A stretch of DNA of 47,411 bases, taken from assembly GCA_021202635.1 (NCBI GenBank), contig JAJQCQ010000033.1, positions 26,776-74,186 of the forward strand, in the 5' to 3' direction. The position numbers and the translations under genes are program-made. Shown in pieces: positions 15,252 through 23,441 of the stretch. Position 1 is the first letter of the stretch. The number at the start of each line of letters is the position of its first letter. A model generated the notes under the pieces. That model made no database searches and had not been told where the DNA came from. It saw only the letters and a list, made by a program, of their open reading frames with translations. This stretch comes from Lachnospiraceae bacterium. GTDB lineage: Bacteria > Bacillota > Clostridia > Lachnospirales > Lachnospiraceae.

Positions 15252-17378
15252 TCAATACGGCCGTCCCGCAAACACTGCAACGGAACGCGGCTGCATGATA
15301 AATTTTCCATCAATCCGGCGTTCTTCGTTCTCCTCGTAGCAGTATCTTCCGCATTCATCGCCGCTGGTGTTTACGCTCAGATACCACACGCCCCCGTGCG
15401 GGATCTGCGGCAGGCCGATCTCGACCTCTTCCCAGTAGGAGTTCACAACAATGTAGATCATATCATCGCGCCCCTTCTGTCGGTCATAACCGGCAAAGCT
15501 CACGCCGATTGTCGGCGCGTTTGGCGGCAGCTCTGTGATCTCTGGATTGACATCATGCGCACGGATGGCAGGCATCCCGCAGACCGCATCCGGCAGGCGT
15601 TTCTGGATCACACGATGGCGGAAGCGGTAATGAATCATGAATTTGAAAAACTCGTAAATATCCCGGTTTTTCTCCAGAAAACTCCAGTCCAGCCAGGAAA
15701 TCTCGTTGTCCTGGCAGTAGCCGTTGTTATTTCCATACTGCGTGTTGCCAAACTCATCTCCCGCATAGAACATCGGCGTCCCGCGGCTGCACATCAGCAC
15801 GGCACAGGCATTGCGGATCATCTTGCGGCGGAGACGGTTTACCTCCGGGTCGTCCGTCTCCCCCTCCGCGCCGCAGTTCCAGCTGCGGTTGTCATTCGAG
15901 CCATCGGTATTGTTCCAGCCATTGGCCTCGTTGTGCTTTTCATTATAAGAATACAGATCATACAGCGTAAAGCCATCATGACAGGTGAGAAAATTCACAC
16001 AGGAATTATACCCCACATAGTTTCCCTTCCCATCCTCATATGCCCCGCCGTAAAGGTCGCCGGAACCCGCCAGGCTCCAGGCTGCCGTATTGGACACCCA
16101 GTTATCCCCTTTTAAATAGGAGCGCATAACATCACGGTACCGGCCGTTCCATTCCGCCCAGCGGCGGCTCGCCGGAAATTTTCCAACCTGATACATCCCG
16201 CCCGCATCCCAGGCCTCCGCGATCAGCTTGACATTGCTCAAAACCGGATCGTAGGCCAGGGAGCGCAAAAGCGGCGGATTGTTCAGCGGTGTCCCATCCT
16301 CATGACGCCCCAGAATGCTCGCCAGGTCAAAACGGAACCCATCCACGCGGTAGTTGATCGTCCAGTAGCGCAGACAGTCCACGATCATCTGCTGGACGAT
16401 CGGATGATTGCAGTTTAAGGTATTGCCGCAGCCGCTGAAATTATAATAATTTCCATCCGGTGTCAGCATATAATAGACACGGTTGTCAAATCCCTTGAAG
16501 CTGAACGTCGGTCCCAGCTCATTGCCCTCTGCCGTGTGGTTGAAAACCACATCCAGAATCACTTCGATGTCATTTTTATGCAGCTCGCGGATCAGGTTCT
16601 TCAGCTCTCCGCTGACCCGGTGCACTGCCGCTGATGCCGCGTAGCTGGAATTCGGTGAATAAAAGCAGACCGGATTGTACCCCCAGTAATCCAGCAGCTG
16701 CCGACCATTTACGACCCTGGCGTCACGCGTCTCATCAAACTCAAAAACCGGCATCAGCTCCACCGCGTTGATCCCGAGGTCCTTCAGATAGGGAATCTTC
16801 GCACGCAGCCCGTCAAAGGTTCCCGGATGAGAAACTCCCGAAGAGGGATGCTGGGTAAACCCGCGCACATGGAGCTCGTAGATCACCAGGTCACTGAGCT
16901 CCTTCTTCGACTGCGGCATCGCGCCCCAGTCAAAGGTATCCTTCATCACACGGGCGCGGTAGCTGTCCAGCTTCTTCACCCCCCAGAGCCGCTGTCCGGC
17001 CACATCCTTCGCATACGGGTCCAGCAAAACCGCATTGCGGTCAAAGATCAGTCCCTTCTCCGGGTCATACGGCCCATCCACGCGATAGGCGTATTCAAAT
17101 TTATCTATGTCCAGCCCGAACACGATCATCGAGTAAACGTCCCCGATCTTATACTCCTCCGGAAACGGCAACACCGCGTACGGCTCCTCTTCCTTTGGAT
17201 TATACAGCAGCAGTTCACAGGACCTGCCTTCCTTCGTGTGTACCGTAAAGTTCACGCCGGAATCCAGCGCCATCGCCCCATTCATATCAAAATACCCCGG
17301 CCGTACCTGAAAGCCATTGATCTCCCGCATCGGGCGGATCGACAGGGGGTAGTCATAAGTGATATTCTGTCTGTTCAT
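15252..17378 (-). CDS. glgX: Glycogen debranching / isoamylase-type GH13 enzyme
   Basis: A 708-residue GH13 alpha-1,6-glucosidase of the GlgX/isoamylase type, acting on glycogen or limit dextrins in the cytoplasm (no signal peptide). An N-terminal CBM48-like domain (about 20-150, starting FQVRPGYFD) precedes the TIM barrel. Catalytic motifs are VDGFRFDLASILGR (nucleophile Asp), KLIAEAWDAGGMYQVG (acid/base Glu) and FLTCHDGFTLYDL (transition-state Asp); VILDVVFNHTAEG is conserved region I. The C-terminal beta domain ends MQPRSVAVFAGRPY. The symbol is given for family resemblance; a pullulanase-type assignment is possible. No glg neighbours. A weak upstream promoter (TTGTCA...TATGAT) overlaps the divergent small-RNA promoter. 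Confidence 0.9.
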   Translation of the reverse strand: MNRQNITYDYPLSIRPMREINGFQVRPGYFDMNGAMALDSGVNFTVHTKEGRSCELLLYNPKEEEPYAVLPFPEEYKIGDVYSMIVFGLDIDKFEYAYRVDGPYDPEKGLIFDRNAVLLDPYAKDVAGQRLWGVKKLDSYRARVMKDTFDWGAMPQSKKELSDLVIYELHVRGFTQHPSSGVSHPGTFDGLRAKIPYLKDLGINAVELMPVFEFDETRDARVVNGRQLLDYWGYNPVCFYSPNSSYAASAAVHRVSGELKNLIRELHKNDIEVILDVVFNHTAEGNELGPTFSFKGFDNRVYYMLTPDGNYYNFSGCGNTLNCNHPIVQQMIVDCLRYWTINYRVDGFRFDLASILGRHEDGTPLNNPPLLRSLAYDPVLSNVKLIAEAWDAGGMYQVGKFPASRRWAEWNGRYRDVMRSYLKGDNWVSNTAAWSLAGSGDLYGGAYEDGKGNYVGYNSCVNFLTCHDGFTLYDLYSYNEKHNEANGWNNTDGSNDNRSWNCGAEGETDDPEVNRLRRKMIRNACAVLMCSRGTPMFYAGDEFGNTQYGNNNGYCQDNEISWLDWSFLEKNRDIYEFFKFMIHYRFRHRVIQKRLPDAVCGMPAIRAHDVNPEITELPPNAPTIGVSFAGYDRQKGRDDMIYIVVNSYWEEVEIGLPQIPHGGVWYLSVNTSGDECGRYCYEENEERRIDGKFIMQPRSVAVFAGRPY

Positions 17379-17454
17379 TGCTGTCTCGTCTCCATCCTTG
17401 TTTTGTTGTCCTTGTTTTGCCCTGTTTTATTTCAATCATATACCAAAATTCCAC

Positions 17455-17483
17455 TTGACAAATACTATTTTACCCAATAAAAT
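17455..17483 (+). promoter_or_regulatory. Strong orphan plus-strand promoter
   Basis: A perfect TTGACA (17455-17460), 17-bp spacer and TAAAAT (17478-17483) point to the right, although every gene from here to 22489 is on the minus strand. The TTGACAA region is nearly self-complementary and may also serve the divergent GH13 gene. Confidence 0.7.
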
Positions 17484-17488
17484 ACATA

Positions 17489-17556
17489 TAAAAGGAAACG
17501 GGTTCTTTCACTGAGTAAGATCTTCGGATTAGAAAAGGTTTCTCGTTTCTTTTTTT
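17489..17556 (+). ncRNA. Candidate small RNA with its own promoter and terminator
   Basis: From the predicted start near 17489-17491 the transcript would be about 66 nt. It has a 9-bp stem (17494-17502 with 17542-17550) closing on a seven-T tract (17550-17556), a terminator configuration. An internal small hairpin GATC-TTCG-GATT carries the stable C(UUCG)G tetraloop. No ORF of useful size and no ribosome binding site followed by a start are seen. I recognise no known RNA family. Confidence 0.55.
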
Positions 17557-17670
17557 ATTTCCATATCATTTATGATACTTACATTTCTATCCACATACCT
17601 GACCTCCCATCCATAACGTAAGATTATCATACCCCTACTAACGATTCAAGAAAAAAAATCAAAAAGAATG

Positions 17671-17711
17671 AAAAACCGGATACCCCGTGGTTACCCATCC
17701 AAAGTATCCGG
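17671..17711 (-). terminator. Terminator of the large surface-protein gene
   Basis: CCGGATAC (17676-17683) pairs with GTATCCGG (17704-17711). On the minus strand the stem is followed by a T run (complement of 17671-17675). It lies about 55 bp beyond the stop of the in-frame sorting-signal segment, implying that this segment is still transcribed with the gene. The rest of 17557-17670 shows no gene. Confidence 0.8.
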
Positions 17712-17764
17712 CTTGTCTTATTACCCAAAATTACCGCATTTGCCGTGTATATTCTTTACATATC

Positions 17765-18031
17765 TTATTTCACGTTCTTATTCATTCTTCTGTAGAGCGT
17801 CCCCGCCATCAGGATCGACATCGCCAGGAGCATCACTGCCACGTAAACCTCAATCGGACTGTTATCACCGGTTGCTACCGTAGAATCTGTTTCAGACTCC
17901 GTTGCTGTGGTCTCCGCCGCTGTCGTCTCAGACTCGGTTGCCGTGGTTTCTGTCGCGGTCGTCTCAGATTCGGTCTCTGTCGACTCCGTCTCGGTCTCTG
18001 TCGGCTTTTTTGATTATGCGTACTCGGTGTT
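17765..18031 (-). pseudogene. In-frame, stop-separated sorting-signal end of the surface protein
   Basis: Beyond the TAG that ends the main ORF (at 18032) the same frame has a second stop (TAA) six codons later, then stays open for about 80 codons: KKPTETETESTETESETT-type repeats, the sequence STVATGDNSPIE, a hydrophobic helix (VAVMLLAMSILMAGTLY) and the basic tail RRMNKNVK, ending in TAA at 17765-17767. This is the layout of a sortase-type cell-wall anchoring signal of the TGDN kind found in Clostridia. The frame is conserved and a terminator follows, so the stops look recent or artefactual. Confidence 0.75.
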
Positions 18032-21000
18032 CTAGTTGTAAGTTGTCGTCGGCAGCGTCTCCGTCTCAGACTCGGATTCCGTCGCAGTCGTTTCCGTTTC
18101 GCTCTCCGACTCCGTCGCGGTGGTCTCAGTCTCACTCTCGGATTCTGTCATGGTTGTCTCAGTCTCGCTCTCAGATTCCGTCGCCGTCGTCTCGGTCTCG
18201 CTCTCAGATTCCGTCGCCGTCGTCTCAGTCTCGCTCTCCGTTTCCGTTGCGGTCGTCTCAGATTGTGTCTGATCTCCCGAACCGCTTGACAGTTCCTTTA
18301 CGGTAAGCAGCGTGCTCACGGTTCTATTGCCCGTATAGGTCAGTGTCACGGTGTGTACCCCTACAGAAAGCGAATCCATGTAGTCCTGCGTAAAGGTAAT
18401 GATCGTAGAGCCTTCTGTCAGTGTATAATTCGAAGCATCTACCGTCACACCATCCACCGCTACACTAATGAACTCAGAAAGCGCACCACTGCACTTGATC
18501 ACTGCGCTGGTATCTTTGCCGATCGTATACTCATCATCCGTTGCTGCTACGATGATATAAAGCGCTTCCGTTTCACTCTCAGATTCCGTTGCTGTCGTTT
18601 CAGACTCTGTGGCAGTCGTCTCAGACTCTGTCGCAGTCGTTTCCGTTTCTGTCTCAGTTTCCGTTTCTGTCTCAGTTTCTGTTTCCGTCTCCGTTTCTGT
18701 TTCCGTTTCAGCCGCATTTACAGTAACGGTAACTGTGATGGCAGCCGCGTTACAGGTATCTGTCTCGGGAACCGATATGGTAATCGTTGCTGTACCAGCA
18801 GACTGAACCGTCACAATTCCATCCTCGTCCACGGTCACCGCTTCTCCGTCCACCTCGTAGGTGAGCGTTCCATCGCTGGTCGTAGATGCGTTCAGATCAA
18901 AGGCCGCATCCCCGACTGTTTTCGTGTAGGAATCCGCATCCGTCGTGATTTCCGCATCCTTCTTCACTACTACTACAGTAGTATAAGAATTCGCATAACT
19001 GTATCCTTCATTGTTACTGTCCGGAACCATCACGTAAACATAAAGGGTACCTTCCCCAGCCGCTGTTCCGGTCACCTGAATCCCATCAACCTTATCCAGT
19101 GTGATTTCCACACAGCCGCTCAAATCACTCGAATAGCCAGCTCCCTTCGGCCATTCAGAGGAAATTGTAATATCCTCTGTCTGAACCTCACCATTTTCAT
19201 CTGTATACTTGTAAGTAAGCGTCAGAGGGATCGTCACGGTCTCGCCAATGGTCACGGTATATACTTCGTCAACATTCAGCTCATAAAGTTCATCCACTAC
19301 TGTCAGGGTATAGCCAGTAGAATACTCCGTTCCATCTTCTGCCTCCAGGGTAAACTCCAGCCATGCATAGCCGACTTCTGCACCCTCGATTGTCCATCCG
19401 TCCTGCTCATTCCCACTGATGATGACGGTAGGCGTTTCAATTTCACCCATCACCCATCCGTCACTTTCAGATGTGATCACACCAACCAGCTGTACGTCAA
19501 CGATCGACAGATACTCTCCATCCTCCGCCAGATCTTTTCCGTTCGGATAAGCCATGCTGTATTCATAGCCGGAAGCATAGAGAACGCTGATCTCTTCTCC
19601 AACCAGCAGATTATATTTTTCTAATTCTACATAAGGTCCCACCGTCGACTCATCCACCGAACTAATATAATAATCACTCCAGGATATCTCATTTCCCTGA
19701 TACAAGATTGTCGCTGTGATATAATAAGAGGTTTCGTTGCTCGCTTCCAGTGTGCCCGTAAATACATCTGAGCCCTCTGTAACGGAAACATCAGACGCTA
19801 CCCAGCACCAGTTTTCCATATCCCACTGTTCAACGGTCCAGAAAACCTCGCAGCCGTCCGGATATTCATATTCATTGCTTCCATAAGGAATCAGAGTGAT
19901 CGTCGCCGGTTCACCCATATACAGGTAAGACGCATATTCATCCCCATAGGTAATCTCAATATACGCACCGTAATCAATCGATGAAAAATATGGCCGATAA
20001 TCTGCCACGTCTTCTGTACTGCCGTCTTCATATTCGATGACAGCATATACCCGGAAGCTGGTACCATATGTATCATTGCGGACAAACGTGGTCGTCAGCA
20101 GCTCGCCCCAGCCCTCGTCATCAAGTCCCCAGAAATCCGTATCAATCTCAGAAAAGTACAGTGTATATTCCTCTTCGGATACTTCTTCTCGCACGGCCTC
20201 GCCATCTTCGTTTGTATAATTACGCGTAAGAACCCATCCCGCGTTTTCTACATCCAGGGATTCGCCAAGGCCGACATTCTCTACAGACCCGGTCAGCTGA
20301 TAATAATAATCGGTAACCTCAATATCAATGTTCGTGGAAGCCACTTCATTGCCATCCGCATCAAGTACACGAAGACAGATGCTTGTCCAGCCTTCCTCCA
20401 GCGCTGTGATTGTCACAATTCCATCGTCCAGTGAAACAGAGATAATAGAGTCATCGTAGGTCAGCTCCCCATCGTCATCCATCACACTCAGCATATAGCC
20501 GGAATTCTCAAAATCTGTAATGTACTCGTCGCTGTACTCGTAGTAATCTTCCACCGGAGTCATATATGCACAGAAGAGCGTCAGGGAATCAATTGTCTGC
20601 TCCTCACCGGCCAGCATCGTGCCCGTCCCGGTCGAATATTCCCACTGCAGGTCATAATACTCATTTGTCACATAGACATAGCACTGTTTCGTGCCGGAGC
20701 TTTCTTCATCACCTTCCACCGTCTCATGGCTGATCGTAACCAGCGCATACCCGCTGTCACCCCCAGTGGCGGCGATCGTCCAGCCATCTTCCGCGCTGCC
20801 GGATACCTCCAGGATTGCTTCCTCCTCACTGAGCAGGGTGTCATCCCAGCTGTACTGTTCCATGGAGACATCCGTGATCGTCACCTCAGTCCAGTCGCCG
20901 TAAGGATGGTCCATATCCCGATAGCTGCATCCAAGCGTGGAACCAATATCCCACCACCAGTCATTCAGCATCGTGCAGTCGCCAAATTCATCATACTCAT

Positions 21001-22489
21001 AGTATGCCTTCAGGACCTCCAGGCTGTCTTCTCCGAGATACACTTCCGTCCCGTCTTCATAGACCAGATAATACCAAAAATCAATCCAGTAGCCTTCCCT
21101 GTACTCATCCGGGAGTGCTTCATCGACTGTGAATGTAATACTGCCATCGCCGTTGTCCGTCCAGGATACATACTCACTGATCTCATCATAAGGGTGCACA
21201 TCCCATACAATGGCCGAATCCTCCGGGAAAGAAACATCCTCGGCGAAATTTAATGTTAAGGTCTGTGGATTTCCGGCAAAGACATAGTAATAATACTCAT
21301 CCTCTTCTGTACCATAGGTCTTGCTGATCTCTTTCGATATATCGTAAGAGTCCACATACACGCAGGTATCACCCAGCCAGTCATCTTCTCCATCTTCATT
21401 CGCATACCAGACCTGTACCCAGAAGTTCGTATCCCAGTTTACCTTGCGAAGCAGAGAATCGATCGAACCATCCTCCGCATATTGAATCGCCAGACTGTAT
21501 GTGTCAATCGAGCCTTCTTCCAGCTCCAGCCAGTACGTTTCTCCATCAATCTCCACCGTCTCAGACTGAGAAGAACCGTCCTCATCTGTGTAATACCTTG
21601 TCAGGGTAAAATCCTCATTCGCCAGAGAGTAGGTGTCGCCGATCCGGAACGCATCCGTTGGAATCGAGCCATTGTCATAGCTCAGTGTATAATACTCTTC
21701 CGATACACTGACGCCAAATTCCTGTTCCACTACATAATCCCCATCGCTGTCATAGCCAGCAATGATAACCGTGTCTGTACCACCCTCTCTGATGCCGGTA
21801 AAGGACAGTATATACCCGCCGTCCTCTGCATCCTCTACCTCCAGAGCCGTATAGCGTCCGGTTGTAAAGGGCTCAATCGTGAAATCCGTGATTTCGGTAT
21901 AATCTTCACTTCCATCGTCCCAGATCACCTGCCATTCAATCGAGGAAATATAGAGACGGATCGTTTCCCCATTCAGAGTCACAGATGTCCCGTCCAGCCA
22001 CTCAGAGTTAAACCAGTAATTGATTTCTGAAACTTCCGGTCCATCCTCATCCTCTGCTTCTTCCGAACTGGTTCCTTCCTCTGTCTGAGGCTCTGTTGAT
22101 TCTTCTGTCTCTGTGTCAGCCTCTGTTTCTTCCCCTTCCGTGCCTTCCGCTGAGCTTCCGACGGATGTCACCCCGGCAACCGTACCATCCGCACTCGTCC
22201 CGGAATTGCCATCATCTGTACCTTCGCCGGTCTCTTCCTCTGAAGCATCGTCCGTTTCCGGCTCTGCTGCAGCTTCCGTCTCATCCTCTGAGCTGTCATC
22301 TGTTTCTGCTTCCGCTGCGGCATCTGTCTCATCCTCTGAGACATCGCCTGCATCTGCATCCGAACCGTCATCGGTTTCCGCTTCCGATTCTTCCGCTACT
22401 ACGGCCGACGTAGGCGCCACCGCAGTCACCTGAGAAACTGCCAGCACCGTTGCCAGCGCAAGCGCCGCAAACCGTTTCTTATTTCTCAT
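18032..22489 (-). CDS. Large secreted Ig-like repeat surface protein, probable adhesin
   Basis: A 1485-residue exported protein. It has a signal peptide (FAALALATVLAVSQVTA, cut near residue 30), a Glu/Asp/Ser/Thr-rich stretch to about 150, then about 1,000 residues of acidic, Tyr/Trp-rich beta-strand repeats (for example DGGYILSFTGIREGGTDTV and DGSITFTVDEALPDEYREGY), which I read as degenerate bacterial Ig-like domains. A clearer Big-type domain follows (DADSYTKTVGDAAFDLNAST...), then a (TE)n tract, an X2-like domain (YTLTEGSTIITFTQDYMDSL) and SETETTATE repeats. It ends LPTTTYN at TAG; the wall-sorting signal lies in frame behind two stops (17765-18031), so as read the protein would be released rather than anchored. 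The start ATG has AGGAGG 7 nt upstream. It is divergent from the HTH-kinase pair. Function inferred from architecture only. Confidence 0.85.
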   Translation of the reverse strand: MRNKKRFAALALATVLAVSQVTAVAPTSAVVAEESEAETDDGSDADAGDVSEDETDAAAEAETDDSSEDETEAAAEPETDDASEEETGEGTDDGNSGTSADGTVAGVTSVGSSAEGTEGEETEADTETEESTEPQTEEGTSSEEAEDEDGPEVSEINYWFNSEWLDGTSVTLNGETIRLYISSIEWQVIWDDGSEDYTEITDFTIEPFTTGRYTALEVEDAEDGGYILSFTGIREGGTDTVIIAGYDSDGDYVVEQEFGVSVSEEYYTLSYDNGSIPTDAFRIGDTYSLANEDFTLTRYYTDEDGSSQSETVEIDGETYWLELEEGSIDTYSLAIQYAEDGSIDSLLRKVNWDTNFWVQVWYANEDGEDDWLGDTCVYVDSYDISKEISKTYGTEEDEYYYYVFAGNPQTLTLNFAEDVSFPEDSAIVWDVHPYDEISEYVSWTDNGDGSITFTVDEALPDEYREGYWIDFWYYLVYEDGTEVYLGEDSLEVLKAYYEYDEFGDCTMLNDWWWDIGSTLGCSYRDMDHPYGDWTEVTITDVSMEQYSWDDTLLSEEEAILEVSGSAEDGWTIAATGGDSGYALVTISHETVEGDEESSGTKQCYVYVTNEYYDLQWEYSTGTGTMLAGEEQTIDSLTLFCAYMTPVEDYYEYSDEYITDFENSGYMLSVMDDDGELTYDDSIISVSLDDGIVTITALEEGWTSICLRVLDADGNEVASTNIDIEVTDYYYQLTGSVENVGLGESLDVENAGWVLTRNYTNEDGEAVREEVSEEEYTLYFSEIDTDFWGLDDEGWGELLTTTFVRNDTYGTSFRVYAVIEYEDGSTEDVADYRPYFSSIDYGAYIEITYGDEYASYLYMGEPATITLIPYGSNEYEYPDGCEVFWTVEQWDMENWCWVASDVSVTEGSDVFTGTLEASNETSYYITATILYQGNEISWSDYYISSVDESTVGPYVELEKYNLLVGEEISVLYASGYEYSMAYPNGKDLAEDGEYLSIVDVQLVGVITSESDGWVMGEIETPTVIISGNEQDGWTIEGAEVGYAWLEFTLEAEDGTEYSTGYTLTVVDELYELNVDEVYTVTIGETVTIPLTLTYKYTDENGEVQTEDITISSEWPKGAGYSSDLSGCVEITLDKVDGIQVTGTAAGEGTLYVYVMVPDSNNEGYSYANSYTTVVVVKKDAEITTDADSYTKTVGDAAFDLNASTTSDGTLTYEVDGEAVTVDEDGIVTVQSAGTATITISVPETDTCNAAAITVTVTVNAAETETETETETETETETETETETETTATESETTATESETTATESESETEALYIIVAATDDEYTIGKDTSAVIKCSGALSEFISVAVDGVTVDASNYTLTEGSTIITFTQDYMDSLSVGVHTVTLTYTGNRTVSTLLTVKELSSGSGDQTQSETTATETESETETTATESESETETTATESESETETTMTESESETETTATESESETETTATESESETETLPTTTYN

Positions 22490-22548
22490 AAAAGATCCTC
22501 CTAACTTCTCCTGATCATGCCTGTCAGGGAAATTGCATTCGCACTCTT

Positions 22549-22570
22549 AGTATATGCAAGTAAACTTTAC
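22549..22570 (-). promoter_or_regulatory. Weak promoter and palindrome before the surface-protein gene
   Basis: On the minus strand TATACT (22549-22554) is a good -10, but there is no clear -35. Just upstream lies the perfect 11-bp palindrome GTAAACTTTAC (22560-22570), a possible operator that an activator or repressor such as the divergent HTH protein could use (inference). Confidence 0.35.
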
Positions 22571-22700
22571 ACAGCATAATCCGCAAGTGAAATACTTACG
22601 GCGATTGTACCATGATTGGAGTTTGTTTTGGTGTCCCAAAAGAAGACTTCGAATTTATGGCGGAGGTTTAATAATATTAACATTTTCGTAACAAATGACA

Positions 22701-22718
22701 CGTTCCCGAAACGGAACG
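22701..22718. other. Small inverted repeat in the divergent intergenic region
   Basis: CGTTCC and GGAACG flank CGAAAC, a 6-bp stem in the 442-bp gap between the surface-protein gene and the HTH gene. It may be an operator or part of a leader. No gene is seen in the gap. Confidence 0.3.
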
Positions 22719-22785
22719 CGGAAAGGGTGCGAGATGTCATCCCTGTTGTCTTTACAGAAGATTTTTTGTGTTCTGTCAGAAGACT

Positions 22786-22839
22786 TTTTTCGACAAATTG
22801 TAGAAGCGATTGCTTTCTTTCGGTTTTGTGTGATATACT
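22786..22839 (+). promoter_or_regulatory. Promoter of the HTH-kinase operon with Spo0A-box-like site
   Basis: TTGCTT (22810-22815), an 18-bp spacer and TATACT (22834-22839) preceded by TG form an extended -10 promoter. Immediately upstream, TTTTTCGACA (22786-22795) is the reverse of TGTCGAAAAA, and TTTGTCGAA within it is a full 0A-box match. The position upstream of the -35 would suit activation. Confidence 0.55.
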
Positions 22840-22931
22840 GGAAAAAATGTAACAGTTCCGGGAAAACACACTTTGTGTCTTTCCTCTGGAGCTATTGATG
22901 GATATCACAGATTTCGGGGGAGGAAATTCCT

Positions 22932-23435
22932 TTGGCACAAGAGAATGGCAAGAAAAAAATGACGACATCCCAGCTTCTCAATCTGATCAAGCGGTCAAAT
23001 GATTTTTCGGAAGTAAAGGAAGCCTACCATGACAATACGGAGGACCCGGTATTCTGTCATTACCTGTATCAGCTGATGGAAAAGCATGGTGTAGCGCCGA
23101 AAGACATTATTGTGGAGAGCGGTATTGAGCGTTCTTATTTTTATCATGTTCAGAGCGGGAAGAAGATGCCCGGGCGGAATATCATCCTGCGCATTGCGTT
23201 CTGTATGTCAGCCACCTATGCAGAGACCTCTCAGATGCTCCGCCTGGCGGGACAGGGCGCTTTGTATCCGCGGGTACGGCGCGATGCCATTCTGATCTAT
23301 GCGATTGAAAAGAAACTTACGATGCAGCAGGCCAATGATATGCTGCTTCAGGAAAAGGAGCTTCCTCTGTACGAAAGACGCTCGAAGAATCTGTCCTGTG
23401 AACGCCACAGGATGCCTTCCGGTGAGGAGGAGTAA
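22932..23435 (+). CDS. Helix-turn-helix regulator paired with a Ser/Thr kinase
   Basis: A 167-residue, mostly helical protein with an Xre-like helix-turn-helix at about 55-95: HGVAPKDIIVESGIERSYFY (recognition region), then HVQSGKKMPGRNIILRIAFC. The C-terminal part (YAETSQMLRLAGQGALYPRV, then IEKKLTMQQANDML) is helical and ends in a charged tail. I do not recognise a named family. Start TTG: GGGGGAGGA lies 7 nt upstream, the best site available. The kinase gene begins 7 bp downstream and its ribosome binding site lies in the end of this gene, so the two are almost certainly cotranslated. The likely role is a transcription regulator controlled by, or acting with, the kinase (inference). Confidence 0.75.
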   Translation: MAQENGKKKMTTSQLLNLIKRSNDFSEVKEAYHDNTEDPVFCHYLYQLMEKHGVAPKDIIVESGIERSYFYHVQSGKKMPGRNIILRIAFCMSATYAETSQMLRLAGQGALYPRVRRDAILIYAIEKKLTMQQANDMLLQEKELPLYERRSKNLSCERHRMPSGEEE

Positions 23436-23441
23436 TACTTC

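Noticed and set aside
18353-19624. 423-residue plus-strand ORF opposite the surface-protein gene
   Set aside because: It is antisense to a long, clearly coding frame with a signal peptide and domain repeats, has a biased composition typical of a shadow frame, and shows no ribosome binding site or family motif that I recognise.
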